Shown in pieces: positions 9,745 through 20,274 of a stretch of 64,000 bases of DNA. The notes below the pieces were generated by a model that worked only from the letters and a program-made list of their open reading frames with translations, was not told the origin of the DNA and ran no database searches. The translations under genes were made by a program, and so were the position numbers. Positions within the stretch are counted from its first letter, which is position 1. Each line of letters begins with the position of its first letter. This DNA is from Stenocarpella maydis (Eukaryota; Ascomycota; Sordariomycetes; Diaporthales; Diaporthaceae), in NCBI GenBank assembly GCA_002270565.1, contig CM008199.1, forward strand, positions 113,398 through 177,397. The letters are read 5' to 3'.

Positions 9745-9875
9745 CCCGCGCGGCTTCTTGTGAAGCCGCGGGGTCGCCCGTTGGGCGAAGATAATAGTAT
9801 GATATCAAGAAAATCCTCCCCCGAGGGGACCCTAAGGGTCCCTCACTCGTCGTGAGGCCCCCTTAGGGGATCTTT
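9745..9875 (+). repeat. cluster of GC-rich hairpins in rnl intron 1
   Basis: CGCGGCTTC/GAAGCCGCG, GTCGCCCGTTGGGCGAAG and GGGGACCCTAAGGGTCCC type hairpins. They belong to the GGGTCGC...GCGAAG family seen at 10706, 13457 and 14227. Confidence 0.6.
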
Positions 9876-10307
9876 ATTAGTTGTCCGCTTCTAGTTCTTC
9901 GTGTGGGCTGAGGTACGAAGACCAGATGAAGAACAAGTTTTTTCTTTATTAATAACACTCCGAACTTGTTTTTCCATTTTTCTTTCATTATATTCAAGAA
10001 AAAAGAAAAAACTAGACAGGAAACATTCACAAGATGTTCTCCCACTTACATATCCGTACCTTACTCATCAAGTTAACAGTTGGGTTAAAGGAGGTAAGTG
10101 AGGAATACAGTAAGAGATAAAAGACCTTTTGTTGTATTTGTGTTGAATTGAATCTAAACATGGTTCAAAGAATAATGTAGTAAATTATACTACACGGTCG
10201 ATAATAAATATATTAATATTGATAAAGTTACCTGTTATCTTGGCTCCCGCTTAGTGACTCATATTAAAATAAAAAGCTCGTAAAACATTCAATCTAAATT
10301 TATTTTT

Positions 10308-10376
10308 AAGTTCCACCCCCCGGGGGGGGGGGGGGGGGGTTGAACAACCCGGTCGGGGTGTTCTAGCGCATTAGTT
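10308..10376 (-). repeat. C(n)G(n) double-hairpin element, copy 2
   Basis: Read on the minus strand: GCTAGAACACCCC, CGGGTTGTTC, AACC, C-run/G-run, GTGGAACTT. The order is the same as at 2599-2669 and 33535-33592. It lies just before the GIY-YIG pseudogene. Confidence 0.65.
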
Positions 10377-10380
10377 TCAT

Positions 10381-11445
10381 GTCGCTTTTATTCAACTAGT
10401 AATGACCACTCAGGTGGTATAAAACCTGTTGTTGTTTATCGTAATTGTGCCCTAGAAAAGGCATGTATTCTTCAAGATAATAAAGGAAGAGCCGCAGTAT
10501 ATCGTTTTATCAATAATGTTAATAATAAGACATATATTGGAAGTACAATTAATATTTCTACTCCCTTCGGGAGTCCCTTAGGACTCTTGAAGGAGTCCCG
10601 CAGGGGACTAGATTTTATAAATACTTTAGTTTAAAACACCTAACTGAAAGAAAAACTCCAATTCACAATGCACTATTAAAATATGGATTTTATAAATTTA
10701 CTTTCCCCGACGGGGACTTCCGCCTGCTTTGCAGGCTCAAGGAGTCCCCCTGGGTCGCCCAAGGGCGAAGAAATATTAGAATATTGCGAAAGTGGTATAG
10801 ATCCTGTTAAAAGAGAACAATACGGGCCCGGGCTGCAAAGCAGCCCGGGTATTTTTCTAGCTTGCGTAGTTCCAGCCACCACCAGGTGGCGTCAGGAACT
10901 AAATTAAAACCAGAATATAATATTTTAGAGCAAGCGGGTTCTTCTTTAGGTTACAAACATACTGCAGCCACTCTTGAATTCTTCAAGAAAGAAAGAAAAG
11001 TTAATGAAGCCCCCTTCGGTGACTTACGTCAGCTATGCTGACTCAAGGAGTCACCTGGGGAGCCCTCCGGGCTAGACAAGAAAAAATTTATCTTTAGTAT
11101 TTTTTTTTATTATTCCGTAAATAATCCACTTTCGTGGATTATTCTACGAATAACTAAAAAAAAATCGCAACGGGACGAGTTCTTACGGAAGCAGACAAAG
11201 ATAAGATTTCGGAAGCTCGTAAAGGTATTACACTTTCAGCAGAAACTCGCTCTAAAATATCTGCAGCAGCAGTAGTACATAGAGGTGTAACTGTGAAAGT
11301 TAAAAATATGAATACAAACGTAGAGGTAGAATTTGCAAGTTTAACTGACGCAAGTAAATACATAGGAGTAAGTAGACCAGCTGTTAAGAAATATTCTGAC
11401 ACTGGTAAATTAATACAAGGAATATATTTTGTAACAACTAAATAA
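10381..11445 (+). pseudogene. GIY-YIG endonuclease shredded by GC elements
   Basis: The conserved N-terminal stretch SNDHSGGIKPVVVY is followed by AVYRFINN and TYIGST (GIY and YIG motifs, about 10500-10545). Pieces of the rest follow in changing frames: [65 protein letters not shown]. The tail carries the HTH repeat FASLTDASKYIGVSRPAVKK, ending at TAA 11445. Between the pieces sit GC palindromes at about 10559-10608, 10706-10770, 10825-10852 and 11009-11072. Removing them would rejoin a full-length family member, which shows that the elements entered a once-working gene. Confidence 0.8.
10559..11072 (+). repeat. four GC-rich palindromic elements inside the GIY-YIG gene
   Basis: At 10559-10608 (TCCCTTCGGGAG, GGAGTCCCGCAGGGGAC), 10706-10770 (CCCCGACGGGG, CTCAAGGAGTCCCC, GTCGCCCAAGGGCGAAG), 10825-10852 (GGGCCCGGGCTGC/GCAGCCCGGGT) and 11009-11072 (GGTGACTTACGTCAGC, GCTGACTCAAGGAGTCACC). 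The last shares GACTTACGTCAGCTA and GCTGACTCAAGGAGTC with the element in rnl exon 3 at 14227. Confidence 0.7.
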
Positions 11446-12505
11446 GATAAGATAATAATCAATAAATACTTTATTATTTGTTAATTGGATAGTTATAGTA
11501 CACAATAGGTGTATGTAATTATTTAGGGGGAAGAGCCTCAGCTTTGCCTATATCTTCGCCTCCGCGAAAAAGTTAGGCTAAAGAGGACTCTCTGTTTCTG
11601 CGAAACCTATAATAGTAGGCAATTTAAGTAACATCAAAGCAGGTACAGAACTTAATCTCAGACCAGATGTAAATTTTTATCCAGCCATACTGCCTTCGGA
11701 GGCGAAGGCGTTAGTATGGGGGCAAGAGTATTTACGTACTCTTTGAAAATACATTATTCAATGGTACATATCGGGGGATCGTGAAGATTTTATCGGTGAG
11801 TATGTAGACTCGGAATGGCTTAGATGGATCTTGAATGATCAGACATAGAATGATAAGGTTGTACTACAGCCTTTTTGTAGAAGTGAACCTTCTGCTAAAA
11901 ACCATCAAATTGCGGGAAAGCCCTAAAGCAATCTTAACTAACCAAGTATAGTAATATAACTTGGGGCGCAGGTAATGACTCGCGGTATAGTAAAATCAAG
12001 ATTGATTTACAGATGTAAATGGGTAATCTGCAGCCAAGCTCCTTAGTTTACTTAAGGAGTGCAGTTCATCGACTAGATGTTGGTTGGCGCAAGCTTAAGA
12101 TATAGTCAAGCCTCATTCGAAAGAATGCAATGGCAGTATAGTAATTTTTATTTTTATTTAAAGTCCATTTCCTTCGTATGCGCAAATTTTTTATATTGCT
12201 TAAAACATATGCCGACTCTTACAAAAGACTTAATACAACAGGCGACTACCTTTCGAAGGGTAATCTAGAGTGGCTGGGCTGACACCCCACACATTTAGAT
12301 GTTAATAGGTTAAGGTACTGTAAGAGGTGATGTTAAATCAGCTTGCTCAAGGAGGTACCTTGGCCGGACCTAGTGGAGACACTAGCAATCTGAGAAGTGA
12401 GCTTATAAGAATAATATTCTTATATGACCCACGTTTGTGATGAGACAAACACTAAGCTGTCGGCTTTAAACTTAAATAACATCATAAAAAGAAGTCAAAA
12501 ACAAC

Positions 12506-13267
12506 ATGAATCTAAACATAATCAATAATAAGTCCAATGGCAGTTTAATTTCTCCAGTGAAAAGTTACGACAACGCTGAATTATTAAAAACAACTATATT
12601 TTCTGAAAATAGAAATAAATCAGGAATTTATCGCTGAACAAATAACATAAATAAAAATACATATGTAGGTAGTGGGGCCAATTTAGCAAAGAGAATAGGT
12701 GATTATTACAATGAAAGTGAGTTAATTAGAAATCCTAGACCTATACATCTTGCTTTACTAAAATATAAACATAATAATTTTAGTTTAGATATTTTAGAGT
12801 ATTGCTCTAAAGATAAATTAATTGAAAGAGAGCAATATTATCTTGATATACTGGGCCCTGAATATAATATATTGAAACATGCTTATTCTTTGTTAGGTTA
12901 CAAACACAGTGAAGAAAATATAGCAAAGTTTAAATTAAAAAAGATATCAGAAGAACATAAAGAATTGTTATCTTCTATTCATACAGGTAAGGATGTTAGT
13001 CAAGAAACTAGAGATAAATTGTCTCTTGCTACTGCAAATTATAAAAATAATAATCCTCTTACCGCTGAAGCTTTAGCTAATATTAGAGCAAAGACTATTG
13101 AACGTGAGGGGGTAGCGGTTACAGTTTTAAATACTCAAACTAGAGAAGTTAAAAATTTTACCAATCAAACTGAAGCGGGATTATTTTTAGGTGTTTCTAG
13201 ACAAGCAGTGTATAATGCAATTCGAAGAGGTAAACCTGTTAAAGGTATTTATCTTATTTCAAAATAG
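12506..13267 (+). CDS. GIY-YIG homing endonuclease (253 aa)
   Basis: Intact under code 4. The GIY motif is SGIYRW (about residue 38) and YIG is TYVGSG (about residue 53), followed by the usual helices (LALLKYKHNNFSLDILEYC, EREQYYLDILGPEYNIL) that carry the catalytic Glu. NUMOD-type modules follow ([14 protein letters not shown]) and a C-terminal helix-turn-helix (NQTEAGLFLGVSRQAVYNAI). It lies downstream of the group I core of rnl intron 2, so it probably promotes homing of that intron. The start is the first ATG before the conserved region. Confidence 0.88.
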
Positions 13268-13456
13268 TGTTAGCTTTTTATTACCATAAAGGTATGTTAT
13301 TGCACAAAGGTTTATAGTCCAGTCCATACAAGTATCGTAAAACAAAAATAAAAATAAAAATAAAAATTACTTTAGTTTCGTTAGGAAACCGGGACAATTA
13401 ATCTATGATTATAAAGCCTGCTGTCTAAATGGATAGTTTATAATAAATTTAGTATT

Positions 13457-13493
13457 CCCTCCGGGTTCCTAGGAACCCTGGGTCGCGAAGCGA
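13457..13493 (+). repeat. GC-rich cluster in rnl intron 2
   Basis: TCCCTCCGGGTTCC, GGAACCCTGGG, GTCGCGAAGCGAAG. Same family as 14227-14299. Confidence 0.55.
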
Positions 13494-14226
13494 AGAATAA
13501 ATTATTTAGGGAGAAGGACCTTTACCATGCTTGATTTAAGTATAGGTCAAAGGTAGATCTGTGTATGTCAAAAGGGAAACAGCCCAGAACAAAAGTTAAG
13601 GTTCCAAAATTATTGTTAAGTGAAATTAAGAAGGTTTTTATTTGAGTCGACAAGGAGATGGGCTTAGAAGCAGCCATAATTTGAAGACCTCGTAACAGAG
13701 CGCTCGTTAAATCTTTAAAAGCATCGAAAATTTAACGGATCTAAACAATATACCGAAACTTTGTCCTCATTTAAACATAATTTTTATTATTGTTATTTGC
13801 AGGGGTAGCAGAACGTTGGGTTATATTAGATTTGATATTTTTTAAATTCAAATAAAAAAAACTCAAGTGATAATGGTGACATGAGTAACAAAAAAGATCC
13901 GGTACGAGGAGTATATACGGAACTCGCCTAAAGCTTATGGCTGAGGTAAAACGGCCTCTAAGTTTATAACCTGAAGGTTAAAACGATGAGTAATTCTTAT
14001 TACTAAACAACATTTTCTAAGTAAAGTAAAATAAAATAAGTTAATATATTTACTTACTTTTTAAGTGGGAAATGTACTGGAAAAATTAGTATAGCTATTC
14101 TAAAGTTGTACCTTGAAACTTATTTTTTGGGGGAAGCTGTATTTGTTTATAACAGGTAAGTGTTGGCATACTTATAGGTTATTTGCAAATATTTTTACCT
14201 TTACAAAAGGCGAATCTTGAATTCAC

Positions 14227-14299
14227 CTTTTGATCCCCTTCGGGGACTTACGTCAGCTACGCTGACTCAAGGAGTCCCCGGGGGTCGCGAAGCGAAGAG
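14227..14299 (+). repeat. GC-rich element inside an rnl exon
   Basis: CCCCTTCGGGG, GACTTACGTCAGCTA, GCTGACTCAAGGAGTCCCC, GTCGCGAAGCGAAG. It lies in exon 3, in LSU sequence between two conserved stretches, so it would be transcribed as part of mature rRNA unless removed. A close sister copy is at 11009-11072. Confidence 0.65.
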
Positions 14300-14499
14300 G
14301 TAGCTTGAAAAAGTGATATCTTCGCTGGGAGGTGAAGATATCAAATAAAGAATAGACGACCGTACCTAAAGACTGCCACACTAGTAAGCTAGTAGAGAAT
14401 ACGAAGGCGTAAGAGATAACAATCATAAAGGAACTCGGCAAATTGATACCAAAACTTCGGGATTAACCTACAGTTCCGTATTTGATTGGAAAGTGTGGG

Positions 14500-16292
14500 A
14501 AACTGAGTGACAAATATTCAGCTAATTCCCTATTAACTCTATCCTGTAGAGGCTTACACTAAGTCTTCTTAGTGTAAGCCAACCTTTATTTAATAAATAC
14601 AGGGCTATACTTTGACATGAATTTGTCAAAGGTAGCAGGGTATAGTTCTTATCCACTCAATAGTGAAAATTGGGATAATTTCAAGAAATTCTTGACTCCC
14701 CCTCCTGACGAAGTACCCCTCAACAAATTGAGGAGTAGCAGGCTAGGAGGGGATAAAATGGAGGTAGTGAAAGTCTACATGTTGGTAAGAGAGTTGCAGA
14801 ATATAACTATAACTAAGTGCTAACCAATTAATTCAAGAGAACTTGAAGCGAAGTTTATTTTAGCCATACATAGATAGTAAACTAACCGGACCAGAACCAA
14901 TCCGACTCAACTCAGATGATGATGGTTCAACTTTTTATAAAAAGTCTAGCGTCAGGGCTATGTAAGAATAAATAAACCCGTTCAACGACTAATAGGTGAG
15001 CGAGACTAGCAATAATCCTATCTAAGAAACCCAACACTCTATTTAAAATGTATTTGGTGGCGTACCTATAACGCAAATCGAAAATTAATTTAATAAAACC
15101 ATGAAAAATTTTACAAATATAAATAAAGACTTTTTAGCCTGATTAGTTGGATTCATTGAAGCAGAAGGATGTTTTTTTATTAACCGAAAAACAATGTCAA
15201 ACGGTAATATTCGTTACGCGTTTGGGTTAAAGATAAAATTACATATTGACGAACTAGCTCTTTTAAATTTTATCCAAAGTACACTAGGTATTGGATGATT
15301 AGAGAAACCTAGAAATAACACCTGTTGTTTTCAAGTAAATTCCGAAGCGGAATTACGTTTTCTTATAGAATTACTAGATAATACTACCCTGATGGGTATT
15401 AAACATTTAGATTATCTCAGTTTCAAGAAAGCTTTTTTATTATACTTTGATCGTGCAGGTTCGGTAACGGAAGCATTACAGAGAGAAATTGAACTAATTC
15501 GTGCAAACCATAACACAAAGCGTACTAACTTAAAGCCAACTGAAGGGTTTAAAAGTATTATTACCGACTATAAGCTATTAGGGCTTATCGAAGGTGAAGG
15601 GTGCTTCTATGTACAAAAAGCAAGTTTAACTCCTAGGTTTGAATTAGAATTAACTTCAGCCCAAAAACCTCTTCTTACTTTAATTAAAGACTACTTGTTA
15701 AGTAAACTTGCGAGTTTGTATACCACAGATACAGGAAATCCTCTTCTAGTATCTAAAGGAGGTATAAATTTGCGAGACACAAAGGCTAAGTATGAGAATG
15801 GTAAGGGAGGAGTAAGATTAGAAATCACTGGGGTTGAGTTTTTACACAGATATTTCAATACGTACCTAAAGGACTTGAAGTTTTATTCAAATAAAGAAAT
15901 AGACTTTAAAGAATTTTGTTTTATATGTGAAACACTATATAAAAAGGCTCATATTGATAAACCTGAGGTTAAACAATTATTATTGGATCGGATTGGAGGT
16001 ATGAATAAGGCAAGATTATCTACTTATAAAACAACAAAGTAGATGGTTAACCCACTATATATTCTAAGTCCTCTTTGATTTAATTACTCCGAAGGAGGAC
16101 TTTCTTCGCTAGATTAGAGCAGATGCAGATACAAGAGCATATGACAAAAATCAGATATCATAAATTGGGGTTTGCTGTTCATTAGGCGTAACATACATTT
16201 AAATAGAGTGAAGACATAGTCTGAACCAGTTATTAATAACTGGAAATTAGCAAATAGATTTCGACGAAGTACTATTTGTAAATAACAATTTG
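14500..16292 (+). mobile_element. group I intron 3 of rnl
   Basis: The 5' border is uncertain (about 14500-14548). The 3' end AATAACAATTTG matches that of intron 5. The core includes TTGAAGCGAAGTTTATTTT, GTTCAACGACTAATAGG and a late GACATAGTCTGAACC. It encodes the LAGLIDADG protein at 15101. A GC hairpin block (about 14696-14755, CTCAACAAATTGAGGAG) lies in its 5' part. Confidence 0.75.
15101..16042 (+). CDS. LAGLIDADG homing endonuclease (313 aa)
   Basis: Intact. The first motif [14 protein letters not shown] (about residues 14-27) and the second LLGLIEGEGCFYV (about 160-172) each keep the acidic residue. IKHLDYLSFKKAF is the typical inter-domain helix. It lies in rnl intron 3 between core segments, so the likely role is intron homing. 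The ATG at 15101 is the only start upstream of the first motif in frame. Only one in-frame TGA (Trp) occurs before motif 1. Confidence 0.9.
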
Positions 16293-17347
16293 AAGGTAGG
16301 CTCATTAGTCTTGGTTAATACAAGTAAAAAGGAAGAAGCATAAAAGGATGTTGTACGACTGTTTAATTAAAACACAGCACTTTGCAAAAAGATGATAAAT
16401 CTAAGTATTGAGTGTGATACCTGCCCGGTGCCGGCTGGTTAACGGAAATAACTAAATTGTCATAGGTTTGGTGTAGAAGGAAACCCCGGTTAATGGCGGC
16501 CTTATAAGTGAGGGTCCTAAGGTAGCGGAATACCTTGGCCGTTAAATGCGGTCTTTGCATGAATGGTGTAACGATACAACAGCTGTCTCTATGATTGACT
16601 CTGTGAAATTGGAATAACTGTGCAGATACAGTTTACCTCTAGTTGGACGAGAGTGCGACTAGTTAAGTGCTTGATAGCAATGTGGTGAAAACCCACCAAA
16701 TAACCCATTATTTGAACTCATGCGGCATGCATTCGAAGTAATTCTTTTGTGTGAAGCCCGTTAAATAACAATCATAAGATTGTCCAACCTTTTTCTATTA
16801 TATTCAAGTTAATAAGTATATAAGAAGGCTGGTGAGTTAGATTACTAAGGATAGTTAACACGAATCCACGTTTGAAGCGTAAAACTAGGTATTGAGAAAA
16901 AAAAATAAAATATATTTATTGATTGTAGAAAAGAGTTCTCGTTCTTTTCTTTATGGGTCTGATATCAATCTACGTATAGTGGAATCCTAAGGTAATCATT
17001 AAGGTGTTATCAAGTAAACTAGGTAAGCCCAATGTTACCCATCACGATGGATCTTTTGTTTTTAGTAGGTTTACCATATCCCCCTTCGGGGATCTGGATG
17101 CCTCTCCATTTTGATGGAAGTTTAGTCGTGAGGCTAAATATATAACAGTGGGTAAAGGATGCTCTAAAAAGCGAATGCTTTGTGGTAATAGCAAAGATAG
17201 GATCAATAATGATCTAATTCGAAAGAATGCAGACTTAGAGCAGGCGTTAATTATTATACATACAATTTATAAACAATGTGTGCCTACGAAGTCAGTCCTT
17301 CGTAGCAACTTTTCTTCTCATAAAATTCGCAGTCCAGTTGTAATCCC

Positions 17348-17794
17348 TAGATCAAAAGTCGGCGTTTTGTTGAACAGTTTATTTGCTTATTTCATTTGCT
17401 TAAATATATTTGTATATGTTCGCGGTTCTCTAAGCTTCGATATATTTCTGCCAATTTAGATTATAAAATCGACAGTTACCTCTCGACTGTTTATTCGTAA
17501 ATATTGGCTCCTTTGGAGTCTACTATTCCATAATAAGAGTTTTACTCAGAGGATGCGTAGCCAAATATGGGAAATATAATCTATATAAAAATGTAGCTGT
17601 TGTTTTCCTTTTTATTATTATAATTTTTTGTTTATTATAAGACTGGGAGGGCCCGCAAGCTAGGGATGCGTGCATTGTGGCTTCGCAGGAATGGTCTTAG
17701 AATTTACCTTTTAATCACGGAATTTTCCGTTTGATGATGTAAACATTTACAATTACTTAGTAATTTAGGAAATATATTGACTTAAAAATTAAAA
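17348..17794 (+). pseudogene. degenerate copy of the nad1 3' end and nad1-nad4 spacer
   Basis: Positions 17361-17459 align with the end of nad1 (36849-36955): GGCGTTTTGTTGAACAGTTT, TTCATTTGCT, ATATATTTGTA, TTCGATATATTTC, and a stop at the same place. Positions 17701-17787 align with the nad1-nad4 spacer (GGAATTTTCCGTTTGATGAT, GTAAACATTTA, TTTAGGAAATATATTGACTT). About 230 nt of unrelated sequence (17470-17700) separates the two parts. At the place where the original reads into the nad4 ATG, the copy reads into the ATG of a LAGLIDADG gene. Confidence 0.8.
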
Positions 17795-18745
17795 ATGGTT
17801 TTAAATAAATTAATACAAACAACTCAAAAATTTAATACCGATTCGGGTATTAAATTGGTTCCTTGATGAGTTACTGGAATATTTGACTCAGAAGGGAATT
17901 TTTCTATTTCGGCTCAAAAAGTTAAAGACGGATATAAAATTTCTTTAGCTGTAAAAGTGACACAAAAAGAACATTCTAAAGGTATTCTTTTAGCGCTACA
18001 AAATTTTTTTGGATGTGGTAATATTTATTTGGATAATAAAAAAGAAAATGCTTATAAATTTGTTGTAAATAAGATAGATGATATCGTCTTAAAGATTATA
18101 CCTCATTTTGATAAGTATCCCTTACAGACATCTAAACGTTTGGATTATTTGGATTTTAAACAAGTAGCTTTTGAGATGAAAGATAAACTTCATCTGAACA
18201 AACAAGGTATGGTTTCTATTTTAGCAGTTAAAAACAATATGAATAGTCTTCGTCCCTTTAAGGAAAGATGGGATTATTTTCAAGGTGTTGGACCTATTAA
18301 ATTGATGAATGAATGGGTTCAAGCATTCATTGATGGGGAAGGTTCATTTTTTTATGGTATTAGTCAAACCGTTAACAGAGGTAGACCATATGTAGCATTA
18401 GCTCCAACTTTAGAAGTAGCACAAAGTAGTCATGATGTGTGAATTCTAAAAGCTTTAGTGGATTTTTTTGGTTTTGGTTATTTAAAACCAAAGTACGATA
18501 TCAATAATATGGAAGAAGCAATGAATTCACGTATAGTTAATAGATTTATTATTAACCAACATTCGATTGTTACGGAATTCTTTGATAGATACCCTTTGTA
18601 TACTCGTAAACATTTAGACTATCTTGATTGAAAAAAGTTAATCGAGTTAAAATCTGAAGGGGTACACAATACTCCTGAGGGTTTAGCAAAAATGAAAGCT
18701 ATTAAAGCTTCTATGAATAAAGGTAGAGGTGATCATGTTAGCTAG
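17795..18745 (+). CDS. LAGLIDADG protein of the rnl group II intron (316 aa)
   Basis: Intact under code 4 with several TGA Trp codons. Motif 1 is WVTGIFDSEGNFSISA (about residues 26-41) and motif 2 is WVQAFIDGEGSFFYG (about 162-176); both acidic residues are kept. The protein ends KASMNKGRGDHVS. It is a candidate homing endonuclease for the group II intron that holds it. Its ATG is preceded by the copied nad1-nad4 spacer, so its transcription or translation leader may derive from nad4. Confidence 0.88.
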
Positions 18746-20069
18746 ATTAGGTTAGGTGTTATTTGCTTTTGTTTTATAGCTCTCGCACGAACCATGTTCG
18801 TGCACAATTGTATGTATAAGTTCAATTTAATTAATGCTCGAGCCGTATGCGATGAAAGTTGCACGTACGGTTCCACGAGGGGGAAGTTTTAGTAATAAAA
18901 TGACCTATCTCTACAGACCCTATGCAGCTTTACTGTTACTAATTATTGAGTATAATAACAGCAAATTTTAGAAATATAAGGTAGCCCCCGACTCGAGAGG
19001 GAAGGGTTAGACGTCGCGCCAGTGAAATACCTTTATTTGTTTATTATATTATTATGGAATAATACTGGTGCGCCGAAGGTGGCATACTTCGTTAGGAAGT
19101 ACGCTAGTATTATAAACATCCCACTCTATGAAAAGGGAGAACATTTGCTAGGAGACAGTTTATGCGGGGCACAGACCCCATAAAGAGTAGATGGGAGTGT
19201 CTAAGGATTATGATGTTTGTCGCAATGTGTTCGATGAATTTTTCGATTGCTTGCTGCAATTAATTTTTGTATATCTAGGGGCTGCAATATATTTAATAGG
19301 AGGCCTCTAAAAAGATAATTTTTGTTTGTAGTTAAATATAACTTCGTTGTATTTAATCCTTTGCTAGTACGAGACGTATAAGGGCGTACATATTATTAAA
19401 AGGGTAAGATTTTAGCTATAGAGAAATTAGCTTTAGTCAAAAAAGTGTTATGCAATATAACACTTTTTCTAGTTATTAATTTCTACTTTACAGTGTTTTT
19501 AATAATAATGTAAACTAATTATCAAGTTTAACGGCTTAATCTTGCTTTACTGTTTGATTCACAACAAATCTTACAGTCGCGTAAGCGGGGCATAGGATCA
19601 CAAGACACATTAAGGAAAGGTCTTGGATTATTGGAAAAGCTACGCTAGGGATGTTTGTCCTTTAATTTTTTTTCTTGTTCTTGTCTACTTCTATCTTGCC
19701 TGATTTTTTAGGAATAATAGATAAGAGATAAAGACTAGCAAGAAAACGATTAAGAATAATATTGGGTTAATTTCAAAGATTACTTATAATAAAAGATTAG
19801 CCGGATCCTCCTGACTTAGTAGTTAGAAGTAGGCAGATAAAAAAAAATATATATTTTTTTTTACGCCTAATCTCTTCCAGCCGTAGTGGGCCATACTAAC
19901 TTCTCCGAAGTCAGTTAGTCCTTCGTGAGTCCCCCCCCCCCTACGGGGACTACGGATGGACTTCGCAAGCTTGTCAGATAGAGTATAAGTAAATTTGAAG
20001 CGAAATTTATCTTAGCATGGCGACTTCGTCTAAAAAAGTATACATTTCTTTTTTTTTTTTAGGACGAAG

Positions 20070-20124
20070 TACTGCGTACTGCGTACTGCGTACTGCGTAC
20101 TGCGTACTGCGTACTGCGTACTGC
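20070..20124 (+). repeat. TACTGCG tandem repeat
   Basis: About eight direct copies of the 7-mer TACTGCG, flanked by GACGAAG and CTTCGCC (an inverted pair). It lies in rnl intron 5 upstream of rps3 and is expected to vary in length. Confidence 0.85.
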
Positions 20125-20274
20125 TTCGCCAATTTAAAGATAAAAACGTTCAACGACTAATAGGTGAGTAATGCTAACAATAATCCTATCTTGAAACCCA
20201 ACACTTTTTTATTATATATGTTCAAAAACAAAAGAAAAGAAAATAAAATATATTCTAATATTACTATATTTAAA

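Larger units (their letters stand above)
9085..11594 (+). mobile_element. group I intron 1 of rnl (after GATAGCTGGT)
   Basis: The core has AAATTGCGGGAAAGCCCTAA, GGTAATCCGCAGCC, GTTCATCGACTAAATG and AGATATAGTC. The intron ends in G before TTTCTGCGAAACC, which continues the LSU helix. The core is strongly similar to intron 2 (11860-12270), so the two are paralogues. It carries a GIY-YIG pseudogene, several GC elements, and an insert built from rnl and trnP pieces (9351-9410). Confidence 0.85.
11860..13553 (+). mobile_element. group I intron 2 of rnl
   Basis: Inserted after TGATAAGGT; the exon resumes at TAGATCTGTG before GGGAAACAGCCC. Its core (AAATTGCGGGAAAGCCCTAA, GGTAATCTGCAGCC, GTTCATCGACTAGATG, AGATATAGTC) is nearly the same as that of intron 1. 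It encodes an intact GIY-YIG protein and has a GC cluster at 13457-13493 in its 3' part. Confidence 0.83.
16653..18914 (+). mobile_element. group II intron 4 of rnl, encoding LAGLIDADG
   Basis: Starts GTGCGACTAG after TTGGACGAGA; ends CTCTAC before AGACCCTATG, restoring the conserved LSU segment. Domain V is at 18840-18873 (GAGCCGTATGCG ... GCACGTACGGTTC). It carries a LAGLIDADG gene instead of a reverse transcriptase, a combination known from some fungal rRNA group II introns. It also contains a degenerate copy of the nad1 3' end and the nad1-nad4 spacer just upstream of that gene. Confidence 0.87.

Noticed and set aside
11154..11462. 102-codon minus-strand frame
   Set aside because: Antisense to the tail of the GIY-YIG pseudogene, whose plus-strand reading matches known HTH repeats.
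20070..20124. Possible CRISPR-like array
   Set aside because: The unit is a 7-bp direct tandem repeat without spacers; it is a microsatellite.
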